Source of the DNA: Streptomyces sp. NRRL S-340
GTDB taxonomy: Bacteria > Actinomycetota > Actinomycetes > Streptomycetales > Streptomycetaceae
Assembly: GCF_000720185.1 (NCBI RefSeq)
Contig: NZ_JOIY01000007.1
Location: forward strand, 1 to 64,000
Length of the DNA stretch: 64,000 nt
Direction: 5' to 3'
Part shown: piece by piece, positions 8,820 through 17,369 of the stretch
How the letters are laid out: every line of letters begins with the position of its first letter
Position numbering within the stretch: the first letter of the stretch is position 1
Made by a program: the position numbers and the translations under genes
Notes under the pieces: generated by a model
Databases searched by the model: none
Told to the model about the DNA's origin: nothing
What the model saw: the letters and a program-made list of their open reading frames with translations, nothing else

Positions 8820-9967
8820 AGCGCGATCTCCGGGACGTCGATGCGGCGGCCCTCGGCGGAGGACTTCAGGCCCAGTTCGGCGAGCTGGACGCCGCGGGCA
8901 CCGGCGAGCAGGTCCCAGTGGTAGGGGGCGTCGGCGTAGACGTGGCGCAGGAACAGCTCCCACTGGGCCTTGAAGCCGTTGTCGAAGCCGGTGTTGTCGG
9001 GCACTTCCTGCCACTGGTCGCGGAAGACCTCGGTGGCCGGGATGTCGGGGTTCCAGACCGGCTTGGGCGTGGCGGAGCGGTGCTGGACGCGGCAGCGGCG
9101 CAGGCCCGCCACGGCGGAGCCCTCCGTGCCGTCGACCTGGAACTCCACGAGTTCGTCGCGGTTGACGCGCACCGCCCAGGAGGAGTTGATCTGGGCGACC
9201 GCGCCGCCCTCCAGTTCGAAGATGCCGTAGGCGGCGTCGTCGGCGGTGGCGTCGTACGGCTTGCCGTTCTCGTCCCAGCGCTGGGGGATGTGGGTGGCGG
9301 TGAGGGCCTGGACGGAGGTGACGCGGCCGAACAGCTCGTGCAGCACGTACTCCCAGTGCGGGAACATGTCGACGACGATGCCGCCGCCGTCCTCGGCCCG
9401 GTAGTTCCACGACGGGCGCTGGGCCTCCTGCCAGTCGCCCTCGAAGACCCAGTAGCCGAACTCGCCGCGCACGGACAGGACGCGGCCGAAGAAGCCGCCG
9501 TCGATCAGCCGCTTCAGCTTCAGCAGGCCCGGCAGGAAGATCTTGTCCTGGACGACGCCGTGCCTGATGCCGGCCGCGTGGGCGAGGCGGGCCAGTTCCA
9601 GGGCGCCGTCGAGGCCGGTGGCGGTGGGCTTCTCGGTGTAGACGTGCTTGCCCGCGGCGATCGCCTTCTTGATCGCCTCCTCGCGGGCGGAGGTGACCTG
9701 GGCGTCGAAGTAGATGTCCACGGCCGGGTCGGCGAGGACCGCGTCCAGGTCGGTGGAGACGTGCTCCAGGCCGTGCCGGCAGGCAAGCGCCTTCAGCGCG
9801 TGCTCGCGCCGGCCGACCAGGACGGGTTCCGGCCACAGCACGGTGCCGTCGCCGAGGTCGAGTCCGCCCTGCTCGCGCAGGGCGAGGATCGAGCGGACCA
9901 GGTGCTGGCGGTAGCCCATGCGTCCGGTCACGCCGTTCATGGCGATCCGCACCGTCTTGCGTGTCAC
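8816..9967 (-). CDS. Gfo/Idh/MocA family sugar oxidoreductase
   Basis: Protein of 383 residues. The N-terminus has a Rossmann NAD(P)-binding stretch (RIAMNGVTGRMGYRQHL), unusual in using GVTGRMG in place of GxGxxG. The family EKP motif is present (VYTEKPTAT, around residue 105), as is the substrate-domain stretch GGGIVVDMFPHWEYVL with the catalytic His. GTG start at 9967. It is the promoter-proximal gene of the operon with DUF993 and the isomerase, divergent from a LacI regulator 459 bases away. Probably oxidises a sugar or polyol as the first catabolic step; the substrate is unknown. Confidence 0.88.
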   Translation of the reverse strand: MTRKTVRIAMNGVTGRMGYRQHLVRSILALREQGGLDLGDGTVLWPEPVLVGRREHALKALACRHGLEHVSTDLDAVLADPAVDIYFDAQVTSAREEAIKKAIAAGKHVYTEKPTATGLDGALELARLAHAAGIRHGVVQDKIFLPGLLKLKRLIDGGFFGRVLSVRGEFGYWVFEGDWQEAQRPSWNYRAEDGGGIVVDMFPHWEYVLHELFGRVTSVQALTATHIPQRWDENGKPYDATADDAAYGIFELEGGAVAQINSSWAVRVNRDELVEFQVDGTEGSAVAGLRRCRVQHRSATPKPVWNPDIPATEVFRDQWQEVPDNTGFDNGFKAQWELFLRHVYADAPYHWDLLAGARGVQLAELGLKSSAEGRRIDVPEIAL

Positions 9968-10158
9968 GTCGGTCCCAGTCCTTTCGTACGGCCGCTCGCG
10001 CCCGCTCTCCCGCGGCCGCTCGTCGCGGTCCTCTGTCCTCGCCGCTCGTCGCTCGTCGCGGTCATGTGTCCGCGCCGCTCGTCACCGCCGCGCGTTCGGT
10101 CACGCGTCCCCGCCGCGCGTCGCGGCGCTCGTGCGGCCGCGGGTGCGGCGAACGAGGA

Positions 10159-10175
10159 CAGCAAGCGCTTTCTAC
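10159..10175. promoter_or_regulatory. Candidate LacI-type operator
   Basis: The sequence CAGCAAGCGCTTTCTAC contains the perfect AAGCGCTT core flanked by partial dyad symmetry (GCAAGCGCTTTC), a form seen at many Streptomyces LacI-family operators. It lies between the divergent oxidoreductase and LacI genes and is the only such dyad noticed in the gap. Binding by the adjacent LacI protein is an inference. Confidence 0.5.
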
Positions 10176-10232
10176 GTCAGGAGAAGCTAGCCTCTGGACA
10201 GCGGTCCGGACAAGAGCGGGCGCGGATCGTGT

Positions 10233-10304
10233 TGTCCGGGCGGACGGACACCGCGGTGTCCCGGCGGACGGACACCGTGTTGTCCGTGCGGACGGGCACC
10301 GTGG
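10233..10304. repeat. Three tandem copies of a 24-bp unit
   Basis: Unit starts at 10233, 10257 and 10281, each beginning TGTCC and containing GCGGACGG; a fourth diverged start is at 10305. It is in the leader of the LacI gene, about 120 bases before its start. Confidence 0.8.
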
Positions 10305-10426
10305 CGTCCGAGCAGGCGAACAAGAGGGCGAATGGCCGTAAGGTCTGCACGACACCACGGCCCGCGGCAGCCGCCCGGACGGTGCCTGCTCACCTACGAC
10401 GACACGCGCGACCGGAGGACGACGAG

Positions 10427-11473
10427 ATGACGGTGACCCTGGCGGACGTGGCGGCCCGCGCCCAGGTCTCGCCCGCGACGGTGTCGCGCGTGCTGAACGG
10501 GAACTACCCGGTGGCCGCCTCCACCCGGGAGCGGGTCCTGAAGGCCGTCGACGAGCTGGACTACGTGCTCAACGGGCCCGCCAGCGCGCTCGCCGCCGCT
10601 ACCTCCGACCTGGTCGGCATCCTCGTGAACGACATCGCCGACCCGTTCTTCGGGATCATGGCGAGCGCGATCCAGTCGGAGATCGGCGGCCCGGGAGGGC
10701 GGGCCGGCGGCGAACGGCTGGCGGTGGTCTGCAACACCGGCGGCTCGCCCGAACGGGAACTGACCTACCTGACGCTGCTCCAGCGGCAGCGGGCCGCCGC
10801 GGTCGTGCTCACCGGCGGTGCGGTGGAGAGCGCGCCGCACGCGGCGGCGGTCGCGGCGAAACTGCGCCGGCTGGCGGAGGCCGGGACCCGGGTGGTGCTG
10901 TGCGGACGGCCGCCGGTGCCGGACACCGAGGCGGTCGCGCTGGCCTTCGACAACCGCGGGGGCGCGCGGCAGCTGACCGAGCACCTGACGGGCCTGGGAC
11001 ACCGGCGGCTCGGCTACATCGCGGGCCCGCGGGAACGCACCACCACCCGGCACCGCCTCGAAGGGCACCGCGAGGCCCTGGCGGCGGCGGGCATCGAGGA
11101 CGACCCGGACCGGACCGTGCACGGGCGGTTCGACCGCCGGTCCGGTTACGAGGCCACGCTGGAGCTGCTGCGCCGCGACCCCGCGCTCACGGCGGTCGTC
11201 GCCGCCAACGACTCCGTGGCGCTGGGCGCCTGCGCGGCGCTGCGCGAGTCCGGGCTGCGCATCCCGGGGGACGTCTCGGTGGCGGGCTTCGACGACCTGC
11301 CCTTCAGTGTCGACGCGGTGCCCTCCCTCACGACGGTCCGCCTGCCCCTCGCGGAGGCCGGCGCACGGGCCGGCCGCGTCGCCATGGGCCGCGAGGAGCC
11401 CCCGCCCGGGGGCATCGCCACGGTCCGCGGAGAGCTGATGGTGCGCGGGTCCACGGGAGTGCCGCGCGGGTGA
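10427..11473 (+). CDS. LacI-family regulator, probable repressor of the adjacent sugar operon
   Basis: Protein of 348 residues. The helix-turn-helix (residues about 3-50, TLADVAARAQVSPATVSRVLNGNYPV) and the C-terminal sensor (LGHRRLGYIAGPRERTT, AANDSVALGACAALRESG, VAGFDDLPFSV) are diagnostic of LacI/GalR. The ATG at 10427 is chosen because GGAGGA lies about 9 bases upstream and the product begins at the HTH; the frame stays open far upstream but without coding character. Divergent from the oxidoreductase/DUF993/isomerase operon, so it probably controls it through the AAGCGCTT site between them. The ligand is unknown. Confidence 0.9.
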   Translation: MTVTLADVAARAQVSPATVSRVLNGNYPVAASTRERVLKAVDELDYVLNGPASALAAATSDLVGILVNDIADPFFGIMASAIQSEIGGPGGRAGGERLAVVCNTGGSPERELTYLTLLQRQRAAAVVLTGGAVESAPHAAAVAAKLRRLAEAGTRVVLCGRPPVPDTEAVALAFDNRGGARQLTEHLTGLGHRRLGYIAGPRERTTTRHRLEGHREALAAAGIEDDPDRTVHGRFDRRSGYEATLELLRRDPALTAVVAANDSVALGACAALRESGLRIPGDVSVAGFDDLPFSVDAVPSLTTVRLPLAEAGARAGRVAMGREEPPPGGIATVRGELMVRGSTGVPRG

Positions 11474-11678
11474 GACCGGGGCCGGGCGGCGCACCGGAGG
11501 GTCGGCCGTGCCGTGCGGGACGGTCGGTTGTGCGGCGTCCGGCGGCGGGGTCCGGGGTGCTGCCGTACGGTTCGGGTGCGGACACGGGCCCCTGGGCCGG
11601 TGCGGGCGCCGATGAGTTCCGGCGCCGCTCGCGGTCTCCTCTCCCGTACCGATCGGCCAGGAAACGGAAGGCATTCCC

Positions 11679-12275
11679 ATGCGTGTCGTCGTCACCGAGT
11701 TCATCAGCCTCGACGGAGTCGTGCAGGCGCCCGGCGGTCCCGAGGAGGACACCGACGGCGGCTTCGCGCACGGCGGCTGGTCGCACCCCTTCTTCGACCC
11801 CGAGGTGCTCGGCGGAGCGTTCGCCGCCGGCCTGGAGCAGGCCGAGGCGCTGCTCTACGGCCGCCGCACCTACCTGACGATGGCCGCGGCCTGGCCCGAG
11901 CGGGCCGGTGACCCCTTCGCCGACCGGATCAACTCCCTGCGCAAGTACGTCGTCTCGGACACCCTCGACGACTCCGCTCCGGCCTGGGAGAACACCGTGC
12001 GCGTGCCCGGCGCCGAGGCGCTCGCGAAGGTACGCGAACTGCGGGCGGCCGGCGGCGGCGACCTCGCGATGATGGGCAGCCCCACGCTGGTGCGGGCGCT
12101 GCTGGCCGCGGACCTGGTGGACGAACTGCGGCTCGCCGTCATGCCGGTGCTCCTGGGCGGCGGCAAGTCGGTCTTCCCGGCGGACGGGGTGAAGCGGACC
12201 TGGCGGCTGGTGTCGTCGCAGACCGCGAAGACCGGGGCGCAGCTCAACGTGTTCCGGCCCGCGGAGCAGCGCTAG
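11679..12275 (+). CDS. Dihydrofolate reductase-like protein (RibD C-terminal domain)
   Basis: Protein of 198 residues. It matches the YwjB/YyaP-like branch of the DHFR fold: N-terminal VVVTEFISLDGVVQAPGG, LLYGRRTYLTMAAAWP (cofactor-binding turn) and LVDELRLAVMPVLLGGGKSVF. It is probably an NADPH-dependent reductase of unknown substrate. ATG at 11679 follows GGAAGG. A monocistronic gene, convergent with the LysR gene downstream; the 205 bases before it show no other gene. Confidence 0.85.
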   Translation: MRVVVTEFISLDGVVQAPGGPEEDTDGGFAHGGWSHPFFDPEVLGGAFAAGLEQAEALLYGRRTYLTMAAAWPERAGDPFADRINSLRKYVVSDTLDDSAPAWENTVRVPGAEALAKVRELRAAGGGDLAMMGSPTLVRALLAADLVDELRLAVMPVLLGGGKSVFPADGVKRTWRLVSSQTAKTGAQLNVFRPAEQR

Positions 12276-12449
12276 AACCTGTCGTCACCTTCCCGTCGTC
12301 CGCCCGCAGGGCGGGCCCCACGGCGTCGGGTGCGTGCTCTCGGCGTGCCGGGCCCTGACCCTCGTACCGGACGTACCCGGGCCCGGGCCCGGTGCGGCGA
12401 GATTGCGTGCGTGGCGTCGCGGGGCGGACGGCAGGCGACGACAGGACAC
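12276..12449. other. Convergent intergenic region
   Basis: It lies between the ends of the DHFR-like and LysR genes. Two short GC dyads (around 12309-12322 and 12378-12390) could act in termination. Bases 12356-12380 resemble part of the dispersed element found at 14173 and 39179 (about 21 of 24 matches by eye), possibly a decayed third copy. Confidence 0.35.
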
Positions 12450-13331
12450 CTAGCGCGTGGTCCGGGTGCCGCCGAGGACGGTGCGTGCCACTCCTTCCAG
12501 TGATCCGAGCAGCGGGTTGGGGTCGTCGGCGCGGGTGGCGAGCACGACCTCGCAGGGGTCCATGCCGACGACGGGCACCAGGGCGATGTCCTCGCGCGCA
12601 ACGGCGCGCCGGTCTCCGGCGGGGAAGATCGCGACACAGTGGCCGGTGGCGATGAGTTCCAGCTTGTCCTCGTAGCTGTCGTCGCTCGCGGGCGGGGGCG
12701 GTGCCGGACGGCCGCCGGCCGGCCTGGGCGTGCTCCAGACGACCGGAGTGCTGACGCAGGCCACCAGATCCTCGTCCGACAGAGCCCGCGGGCTGACGGC
12801 TTCCTCGTTCGCCAGACGATGTCGCGCCGACGTGACGAGTACCCGCGCTTCCTCGTGGAGCGTGGTCACCCGGAGGCCGTCCGCGGGGAAGGGCAGGGGC
12901 CGGTACGCGACGAGGGCGTCGACCCGCCCCTCGGCGAGGGCGCGCGTGTCCCGCCAGTCGACGTGCCGGGTGCGGACCTGGCTGTCGGGGTGCCGGCGGC
13001 GCAGTTCCTGCACGCAGGCGGTGATGACCAGTCCTTCGGCGTAGCCGACGGTGACGGCACGGGGGCGGGCGGCGGCTCTGGCCGTGCGAGCGGCTTGCTC
13101 GGCCTCGTGGAGCAGTGTCCGGGCCCGGGGAAGGAACGCCTGGCCGGCGTCGGTGAGACTGCTGCCCTGCGGCGAGCGGTCGAACAGCCGGACACCGAGC
13201 TGAGCCTCCAGCCGCTGGATCTGGCGGCTCAGGGACGGCTGCGCCAGGTGCAGCCGCGTGGCGGCCCGGCCGAAGTTGCCGTACTCCGCCACGACCGTGA
13301 AGTAGCGCACGAGCCGCAGGTCGACGTCCAT
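12450..13331 (-). CDS. LysR-family transcriptional regulator
   Basis: Protein of 293 residues. The winged HTH is at residues about 5-62 (LRLVRYFTVVAEYGNFGRAATRLHLAQPSLSRQIQRLE, split here across the recognition helix), followed by a typical effector-binding domain (VTVGYAEGLVIT, STPVVWSTPRP). The protein starts at ATG 13331. It is divergent from an SDR reductase gene with 99 bases between them, the usual arrangement of a LysR activator with its target. Because the SDR gene is frameshifted, the present role of the regulator is uncertain. Confidence 0.88.
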   Translation of the reverse strand: MDVDLRLVRYFTVVAEYGNFGRAATRLHLAQPSLSRQIQRLEAQLGVRLFDRSPQGSSLTDAGQAFLPRARTLLHEAEQAARTARAAARPRAVTVGYAEGLVITACVQELRRRHPDSQVRTRHVDWRDTRALAEGRVDALVAYRPLPFPADGLRVTTLHEEARVLVTSARHRLANEEAVSPRALSDEDLVACVSTPVVWSTPRPAGGRPAPPPPASDDSYEDKLELIATGHCVAIFPAGDRRAVAREDIALVPVVGMDPCEVVLATRADDPNPLLGSLEGVARTVLGGTRTTR

Positions 13332-13430
13332 CGGCTCAGCGTACGTCGCGCGTCGTCATACGCCTGGAGCATGGCGGCATACGGAACAGGTCTTGGACAG
13401 GGGGTGCGCCCGGACATTTGGCTTGCGGGC

Positions 13431-14173
13431 ATGACCACTTACGACGGCAAGAAGATCGTGATCACCGGCGGAAGCAGCGGTATCGGCCTGGCCGCGGCCC
13501 GGTTGTTCGCGGAGGTGGGGCGCACGTGCTGATCACCGGCCGCACCCGGCCCGCCCTGGACGCGGCGCTGGGGCGGTTGGGGGACAAGGCGGTCGCCGTC
13601 CGCAGCGACGCCGCGTCCCTGGAGGACATCGGAGCGCTGGCCGGCACGGTCCAGGAGCAGTTCGGCGCGGTGGACGCGCTGTTCGTCAACGCCGGGGCCA
13701 CCGCCTCCGCACCGTTCGACTCGACGACGGAGGAGATGTACGACGCGCTGTTCGCCACCAACACCAAGGGCGCCTACTTCACGGTGCAGGCGCTGGCGCC
13801 CCTGTTGCGCGAGGGGAGCGGCGTGGTCCTCACCACGTCGGTGGTGAACGTCCTGGGCATCGACGCACTCAGCGTCTATTCGGCGAGCAAGGCGGCCCTG
13901 CGGTCGATGACGCGCACCCTGGCCCGCGAGCTGCTGCCGCGCAAGGTGCGGGTGAATGCCGTGAGCCCCGGCCCGATCGACACGGGCATCCTGGACCGCA
14001 CCTTGCCCGCCGATGTCGTCGGGACGATGAAGGACACCTACCGGAGCACCAACCCGATGCAGCGGCTGGGGAGGTCCGAGGAGGTGGCCGCCGCTGTGGC
14101 GTACTTGGCGTTCGGTGCCACCTTCTCGACGGGAACCGAGTTCCCTGTCGACGGAGGGGCTTCACAGCTCTAG
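13431..14173 (+). pseudogene. SDR-family oxidoreductase, broken by a one-base frameshift
   Basis: The frame starting at ATG 13431 encodes the Rossmann N-terminus (KIVITGGSSGIGLAAARLFAE) and stops at 13530-13532. The downstream reading frame, usable from 13517, continues with GAHVLITGRTRPALDAALG, the NAG motif (VNAGATASAPF), the catalytic YSASK and the C-terminal FSTGTEFPVDGGASQL, ending at TAG 14173. Adding one base between 13514 and 13517 restores a normal SDR of about 247 residues (GxxxGxG, NAG, YxxxK all present). It is either a recent pseudogene or a base-calling error; the absence of other damage fits both. Its regulator is the divergent LysR gene. Confidence 0.85.
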
Positions 14174-14316
14174 TGCCGTGGCCGGGAAGGCCTGCCGGGA
14201 AGCTCGCGGCGTCCGGTGCGGTGGACCGCAGAGCGGAGCACGACCCGCGTACCGGAAAGTATCCGGGTGACGCGGCGAGGTGCCGTGCCGGGCGTCGCGA
14301 GCCGGTGAACCTTCCC
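14173..14316 (+). repeat. Dispersed repeat, copy 1 (about 144 bp)
   Basis: Aligns by eye along its length with 39179-39320. A 34-base stretch from GGGAAGCTCGCGG onward is identical in both, and the tail GTGCCGGGCGTCGCGAGCCGG-like block is also shared. Both copies are in the same orientation, immediately downstream of a gene on the + strand. No transposase or terminal repeat is evident. It is possibly a Streptomyces extragenic element that forms RNA structure at the 3' end of transcripts. Confidence 0.75.
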
Positions 14317-14672
14317 CCTCACAGCACTACTGGGCGCCCTGACCGCACGGGGCCGCCGGGCCGGCCGGGCCGCGGTGGCGCGGGGACGTCCGCGGCAGCG
14401 GGACGATCTCCTCGCCGCCGACGCGGCTGCGGGTGGTTCCCTGCGTTCGGCGGCGCGGGCCGCCCGGGGGGCGGGTGTCGGCGAAGGTGACCCCGCGGCG
14501 GGCGGGCAGGCGCCGTACCGCCCCGCGGCCGGTCCGGACGACCCGGCCGCCCCCCCTTGCGCGGACGGGCGCCCGCACCGGTGCTGTTCCGGCACACGGA
14601 CCGCCGCGGCTCCCGCCTTCCCGGTCACCGGTTCCGCGTGGACGGTGCGGGTGGCGGGTAGGGTCCCTGCCC
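14317..14672. other. Intergenic region, no gene seen
   Basis: About 355 bases between the dispersed repeat and the TIM-barrel gene. It is open on several frames only because of its high GC content; the translations are low in complexity (Arg/Pro/Ala-rich) and carry no recognisable motif. The promoter of the next gene should lie near its right end. Confidence 0.5.
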
Positions 14673-15473
14673 ATGAAACTCGCGTTCTCCACTCTCGGTG
14701 TCCCCGGCCTGCCGATCCCGGAGGTCCTGGCGCTCGCGACCGAGCACGGCTACCACGGCGTCGAACTGCGCGCGCACCCCGAGGAACCGGTGCACCCCGG
14801 CCTCTCCCCCGCCGAACGCGGGGAGACCGCCGCCCTGTTCGAGGCGGCGGGGGTCGAGGTGCTGGGCGTGGCCGGGTACGCGCGCGTCGCCGCGCCGGGC
14901 GACGACGGTCCCGTCCTGGACGAGATCCGCGGGCTGCTGCGACTGGCGCACGACCTGGGCGCCCCGTTCGTCCGGGTCTTCCCCGGCGCCGACGCCGGCC
15001 GCCCCCGCGAGGAGTCCGACGCCACCGCCGCCCGGCGGCTGGGCGTGGCCGCCGAGGACGCCGCCGCGCTCGGGGTCCGTGTCCTGCTGGAGACCCACGA
15101 CTCGCACCGCACCGGCGCCGACGCCATCCGCGTCCTCGGGCCGGTCGGGCACGGGCAGGTGGGCGCGCTGTGGGACGTGATGCACACCTGGCTGGGCGGT
15201 GAGCAGCCGTCGCAGACGTACGCGGCGCTCGCCCCGCACCTCGGGTACGTGCAGGTCAAGGACATCGCCTCGGCCGAGGACACCGTCCCCCTCGCGCTGG
15301 GCGCAGGTGTCCTGCCGCTCACCGAGTGCGTCGACGTCCTCGCCCGCGCGGGCTGGGACGGCTGGCTGTGCTGGGAGTACGAGAAGCGGTGGTACGAGGC
15401 GGCACAGCCGCTGCCGCGGCTCCTGGGCCCGGGACGGGAGTACCTGACGCGGCTGCTCAACGAGTCGGCGTAG
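14673..15473 (+). CDS. Sugar phosphate isomerase/epimerase (TIM barrel)
   Basis: Protein of 266 residues, AP_endonuc_2/xylose isomerase-like fold. Conserved pieces: FSTLGVPGLPIPEVLALATEHGYHGVELR at the N-terminus, VLLETHDSH and VGALWDVMHTW with metal-binding Glu, His and Asp, and WDGWLCWEYEKRW near the C-terminus. The ATG at 14673 lies 13 bases after GGTAGGG; the frame upstream lacks coding character. It is only distantly similar to the isomerase at 6832-7671. It stands alone, so its pathway cannot be inferred. Confidence 0.85.
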   Translation: MKLAFSTLGVPGLPIPEVLALATEHGYHGVELRAHPEEPVHPGLSPAERGETAALFEAAGVEVLGVAGYARVAAPGDDGPVLDEIRGLLRLAHDLGAPFVRVFPGADAGRPREESDATAARRLGVAAEDAAALGVRVLLETHDSHRTGADAIRVLGPVGHGQVGALWDVMHTWLGGEQPSQTYAALAPHLGYVQVKDIASAEDTVPLALGAGVLPLTECVDVLARAGWDGWLCWEYEKRWYEAAQPLPRLLGPGREYLTRLLNESA

Positions 15474-15603
15474 TCCGCGTCTTCCGCCGCCCGGTCCTCC
15501 CGCCGGCCCTCCCGGTCCTCCCGCCGGTCCTCCCGGCCGACCGGGCCATCCGGCCCGTCTGGCCGGTCCAGCCGGTCCGGTCCCTCCGCCCCGGTTCCCG
15601 CCC

Positions 15604-16239
15604 CTACCGGTCTCCCCGCCCGGCCGCCCTGCGCACCCGTGCCTCCAGCGCCGGGCGGCGCCCGGGCCACTCCTCGGCCGTGATCGAGTAGATCGCGGAG
15701 TCCCGCAGCAGGCCGTCCTCACCCGGCGCCCAGGAGCGGGACCAGTTGCGCAGGACGCCCTCGAAACGGGCGCCGACGCTCTCGATCGCGGCGCGTGAGC
15801 GGCTGTTGCGGGCGTCGGTCTTCAGGTCGACGCGGGAGACCCGCCACACCTCGAAGGCGTGCCGGAAGAGCAGGTACTTGGCCTCGGCGTTGATGCCGGT
15901 GCCCTGGGCGGAGCGGGCGAGCCAGGTGAAGCCCACCTCGACGGCGTCCAGCCGGTCCTCCGCGCGCCAGGAGCGGGGCTCCCAGTACGAGGTGGCGCCG
16001 ACCGCCCGTCCGGTGGCGAGGGAGATCTGGGCGTAGGGGGCGAGGCGGCCGGTTGCCGCGCGGGCGAGCTGGGCGTCGACGTAGGCTTCGGTCTCGCCGG
16101 CCCGGGGCACCCACGTGTAGGCGTACGAGTCCCGGTCCTCCTCCGCCGCCACCGCGAGGTCGGCGGCGTGCCGGTGTGCCAGCGGTTCCAGACGTACGAG
16201 GCCGCCCTCCAGGACGGGCCCCTCCATGGTGATCGTCAC
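15604..16239 (-). CDS. GNAT-family N-acetyltransferase (RimJ/RimL type)
   Basis: Protein of about 211 residues. It has the pattern of Acetyltransf_3 proteins: [62 protein letters not shown] (acetyl-CoA binding loop) and [30 protein letters not shown]. It probably acetylates the N-terminus or an amine of a small molecule. The GTG at 16239 is preferred; ATG at 16227 and GTG at 16257 are possible, and none has a strong ribosome binding site. It lies 78 bases after the EamA transporter gene, in the same direction. The 130 bases after its stop are a low-complexity run of GGTCCTCCC-like units. Confidence 0.85.
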   Translation of the reverse strand: MTITMEGPVLEGGLVRLEPLAHRHAADLAVAAEEDRDSYAYTWVPRAGETEAYVDAQLARAATGRLAPYAQISLATGRAVGATSYWEPRSWRAEDRLDAVEVGFTWLARSAQGTGINAEAKYLLFRHAFEVWRVSRVDLKTDARNSRSRAAIESVGARFEGVLRNWSRSWAPGEDGLLRDSAIYSITAEEWPGRRPALEARVRRAAGRGDR

Positions 16240-16317
16240 GCGGGGAGTCTGACGCACGGCCCCGGCCGCGTCGACCCCGTTCCGGCCGGGCCGCCGCCGG
16301 GGACCGCGCGGCCGGAT

Positions 16318-17268
16318 TCAGTCCGGCCGCCGGGTGGGGACGGCGACCCGGTCGCGTACCGGGGTGTGGGCCGGACTCGCCGCCGGGGCCCCGGCGCGGG
16401 CCTTCGCCCCGGTCCTGGCCGGGGCCAGTGACGTCAGCGCCACCCCGCCCACCAGCAGCGCCCCCGCGCACCAGCGCAGTCCGGTCACCGACTCGTGCAG
16501 GAAGAGCGCCGCCGCCGACATGCCGAAGACCGGGACCAGCAGGGAGAAGGGCGCCACGGTGGAGGCGGGGTGGCGGCGCAGCAGCCAGCCCCAGGCGCCG
16601 AAGCCGAAGACCGTGGTGACCCAGGCGACGTAGAGGACCGTGCCCGCGCCCTGCCAGTCGAGGCCGCGCAGCGCGGCCAGGTCCCGGGAGGGGCCTTCGG
16701 TCAGCAGGGAGAGGGCGAGGAGCGGCAGGACCGGGACGGTGCTGACCCAGACCATGAAGTTCAGGGCGTCCGGCGGGGCCGCCTTGCGGGTCAGGACGTT
16801 GGACACGCCCCAGCAGGCCGCCGCGGCGACGACCAGCGCGAAGGCGCCGAGCGGGCCCGTGGTGCCCTCGTCCGCGGCGGCGACGGCGATCCCGGCGAGC
16901 GCCACGCCCATGCCCGCCAGCCGCAGCCGGGTGAGGCGTTCACCGAGGGCCGCGAAGGCGAACAGGGCCGTGAACACCGCCTGGATCTGGAGCACCAGGG
17001 AGGACAGCCCGGCCGGCATCCCGTGGTCCATGCCCACGAACAGCAGACCGAACTTGGCGACCCCGAGGACCAGTCCCACCGCCACGATCCACTTCCAGGC
17101 CACCTTGGGCCGGCCCACGAGGAGGACGGCGGGCAGCGCGGCGGCCAGGAAGCGCAGGGCGGAGAAGAGCAGCGGCGGGAAGTGACCGAGGCCGACCTCG
17201 ATGACGGTGAAGTTGACGCCCCAGACAGCGGCGACGAGGACGGCGATCAGGACATGGGTGGGTCGCAT
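16318..17268 (-). CDS. EamA/DMT-superfamily transporter
   Basis: Protein of 316 residues with about ten hydrophobic helices in two EamA repeats; hallmark segments are VAAVWGVNFTVIEVGL at the N-terminus, LQIQAVFTALFAFAALGERL ending repeat 1, and PVFGMSAAALFLHESVTGLRW in repeat 2. Similar to the O-acetylserine/cysteine exporter EamA, so it probably exports amino acids or related metabolites; the specific substrate is not shown. The C-terminus has an Ala/Arg-rich tail of about 30 residues. Divergent from a LysR regulator 101 bases away, which probably controls it. Confidence 0.9.
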   Translation of the reverse strand: MRPTHVLIAVLVAAVWGVNFTVIEVGLGHFPPLLFSALRFLAAALPAVLLVGRPKVAWKWIVAVGLVLGVAKFGLLFVGMDHGMPAGLSSLVLQIQAVFTALFAFAALGERLTRLRLAGMGVALAGIAVAAADEGTTGPLGAFALVVAAAACWGVSNVLTRKAAPPDALNFMVWVSTVPVLPLLALSLLTEGPSRDLAALRGLDWQGAGTVLYVAWVTTVFGFGAWGWLLRRHPASTVAPFSLLVPVFGMSAAALFLHESVTGLRWCAGALLVGGVALTSLAPARTGAKARAGAPAASPAHTPVRDRVAVPTRRPD

Positions 17269-17311
17269 GCGTCGAGGATCACTCGCCCGAACCGTGTAGC
17301 ACCAGCGATGA

Positions 17312-17335
17312 TTGCTGCACTGTTGGATGCAGCAA
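17312..17335. promoter_or_regulatory. Inverted repeat, candidate LysR operator between EamA and LysR genes
   Basis: TTGCTGCA and TGCAGCAA form a perfect 8-base inverted repeat with an 8-base spacer. It sits midway between the divergent starts (17268 and 17370) where LysR-type regulators bind for autorepression and target activation. The local sequence is noticeably AT-richer than the flanks. Confidence 0.65.
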
Positions 17336-17369
17336 CGCTAACCGTTCCAGTCCGGCCCCTGGAGGAACC

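Larger units (their letters stand above)
9968..10426. other. Divergent promoter region with simple-sequence DNA
   Basis: 459 bases between divergent genes. Positions 10010-10100 hold imperfect repeats built on GCTCGTCGC; 10233-10304 is a 24-bp tandem repeat (separate entry); an AAGCGCTT-centred dyad lies near 10160. No gene is credible. The region must contain the promoters for both the sugar operon and the LacI gene. Confidence 0.6.

Noticed and set aside
14317..14672. Possible basic proteins in the gap before the TIM-barrel gene
   Set aside because: Arg/Pro/Ala-rich low-complexity translations on several frames at once, with no ribosome binding site, are typical of non-coding high-GC DNA.
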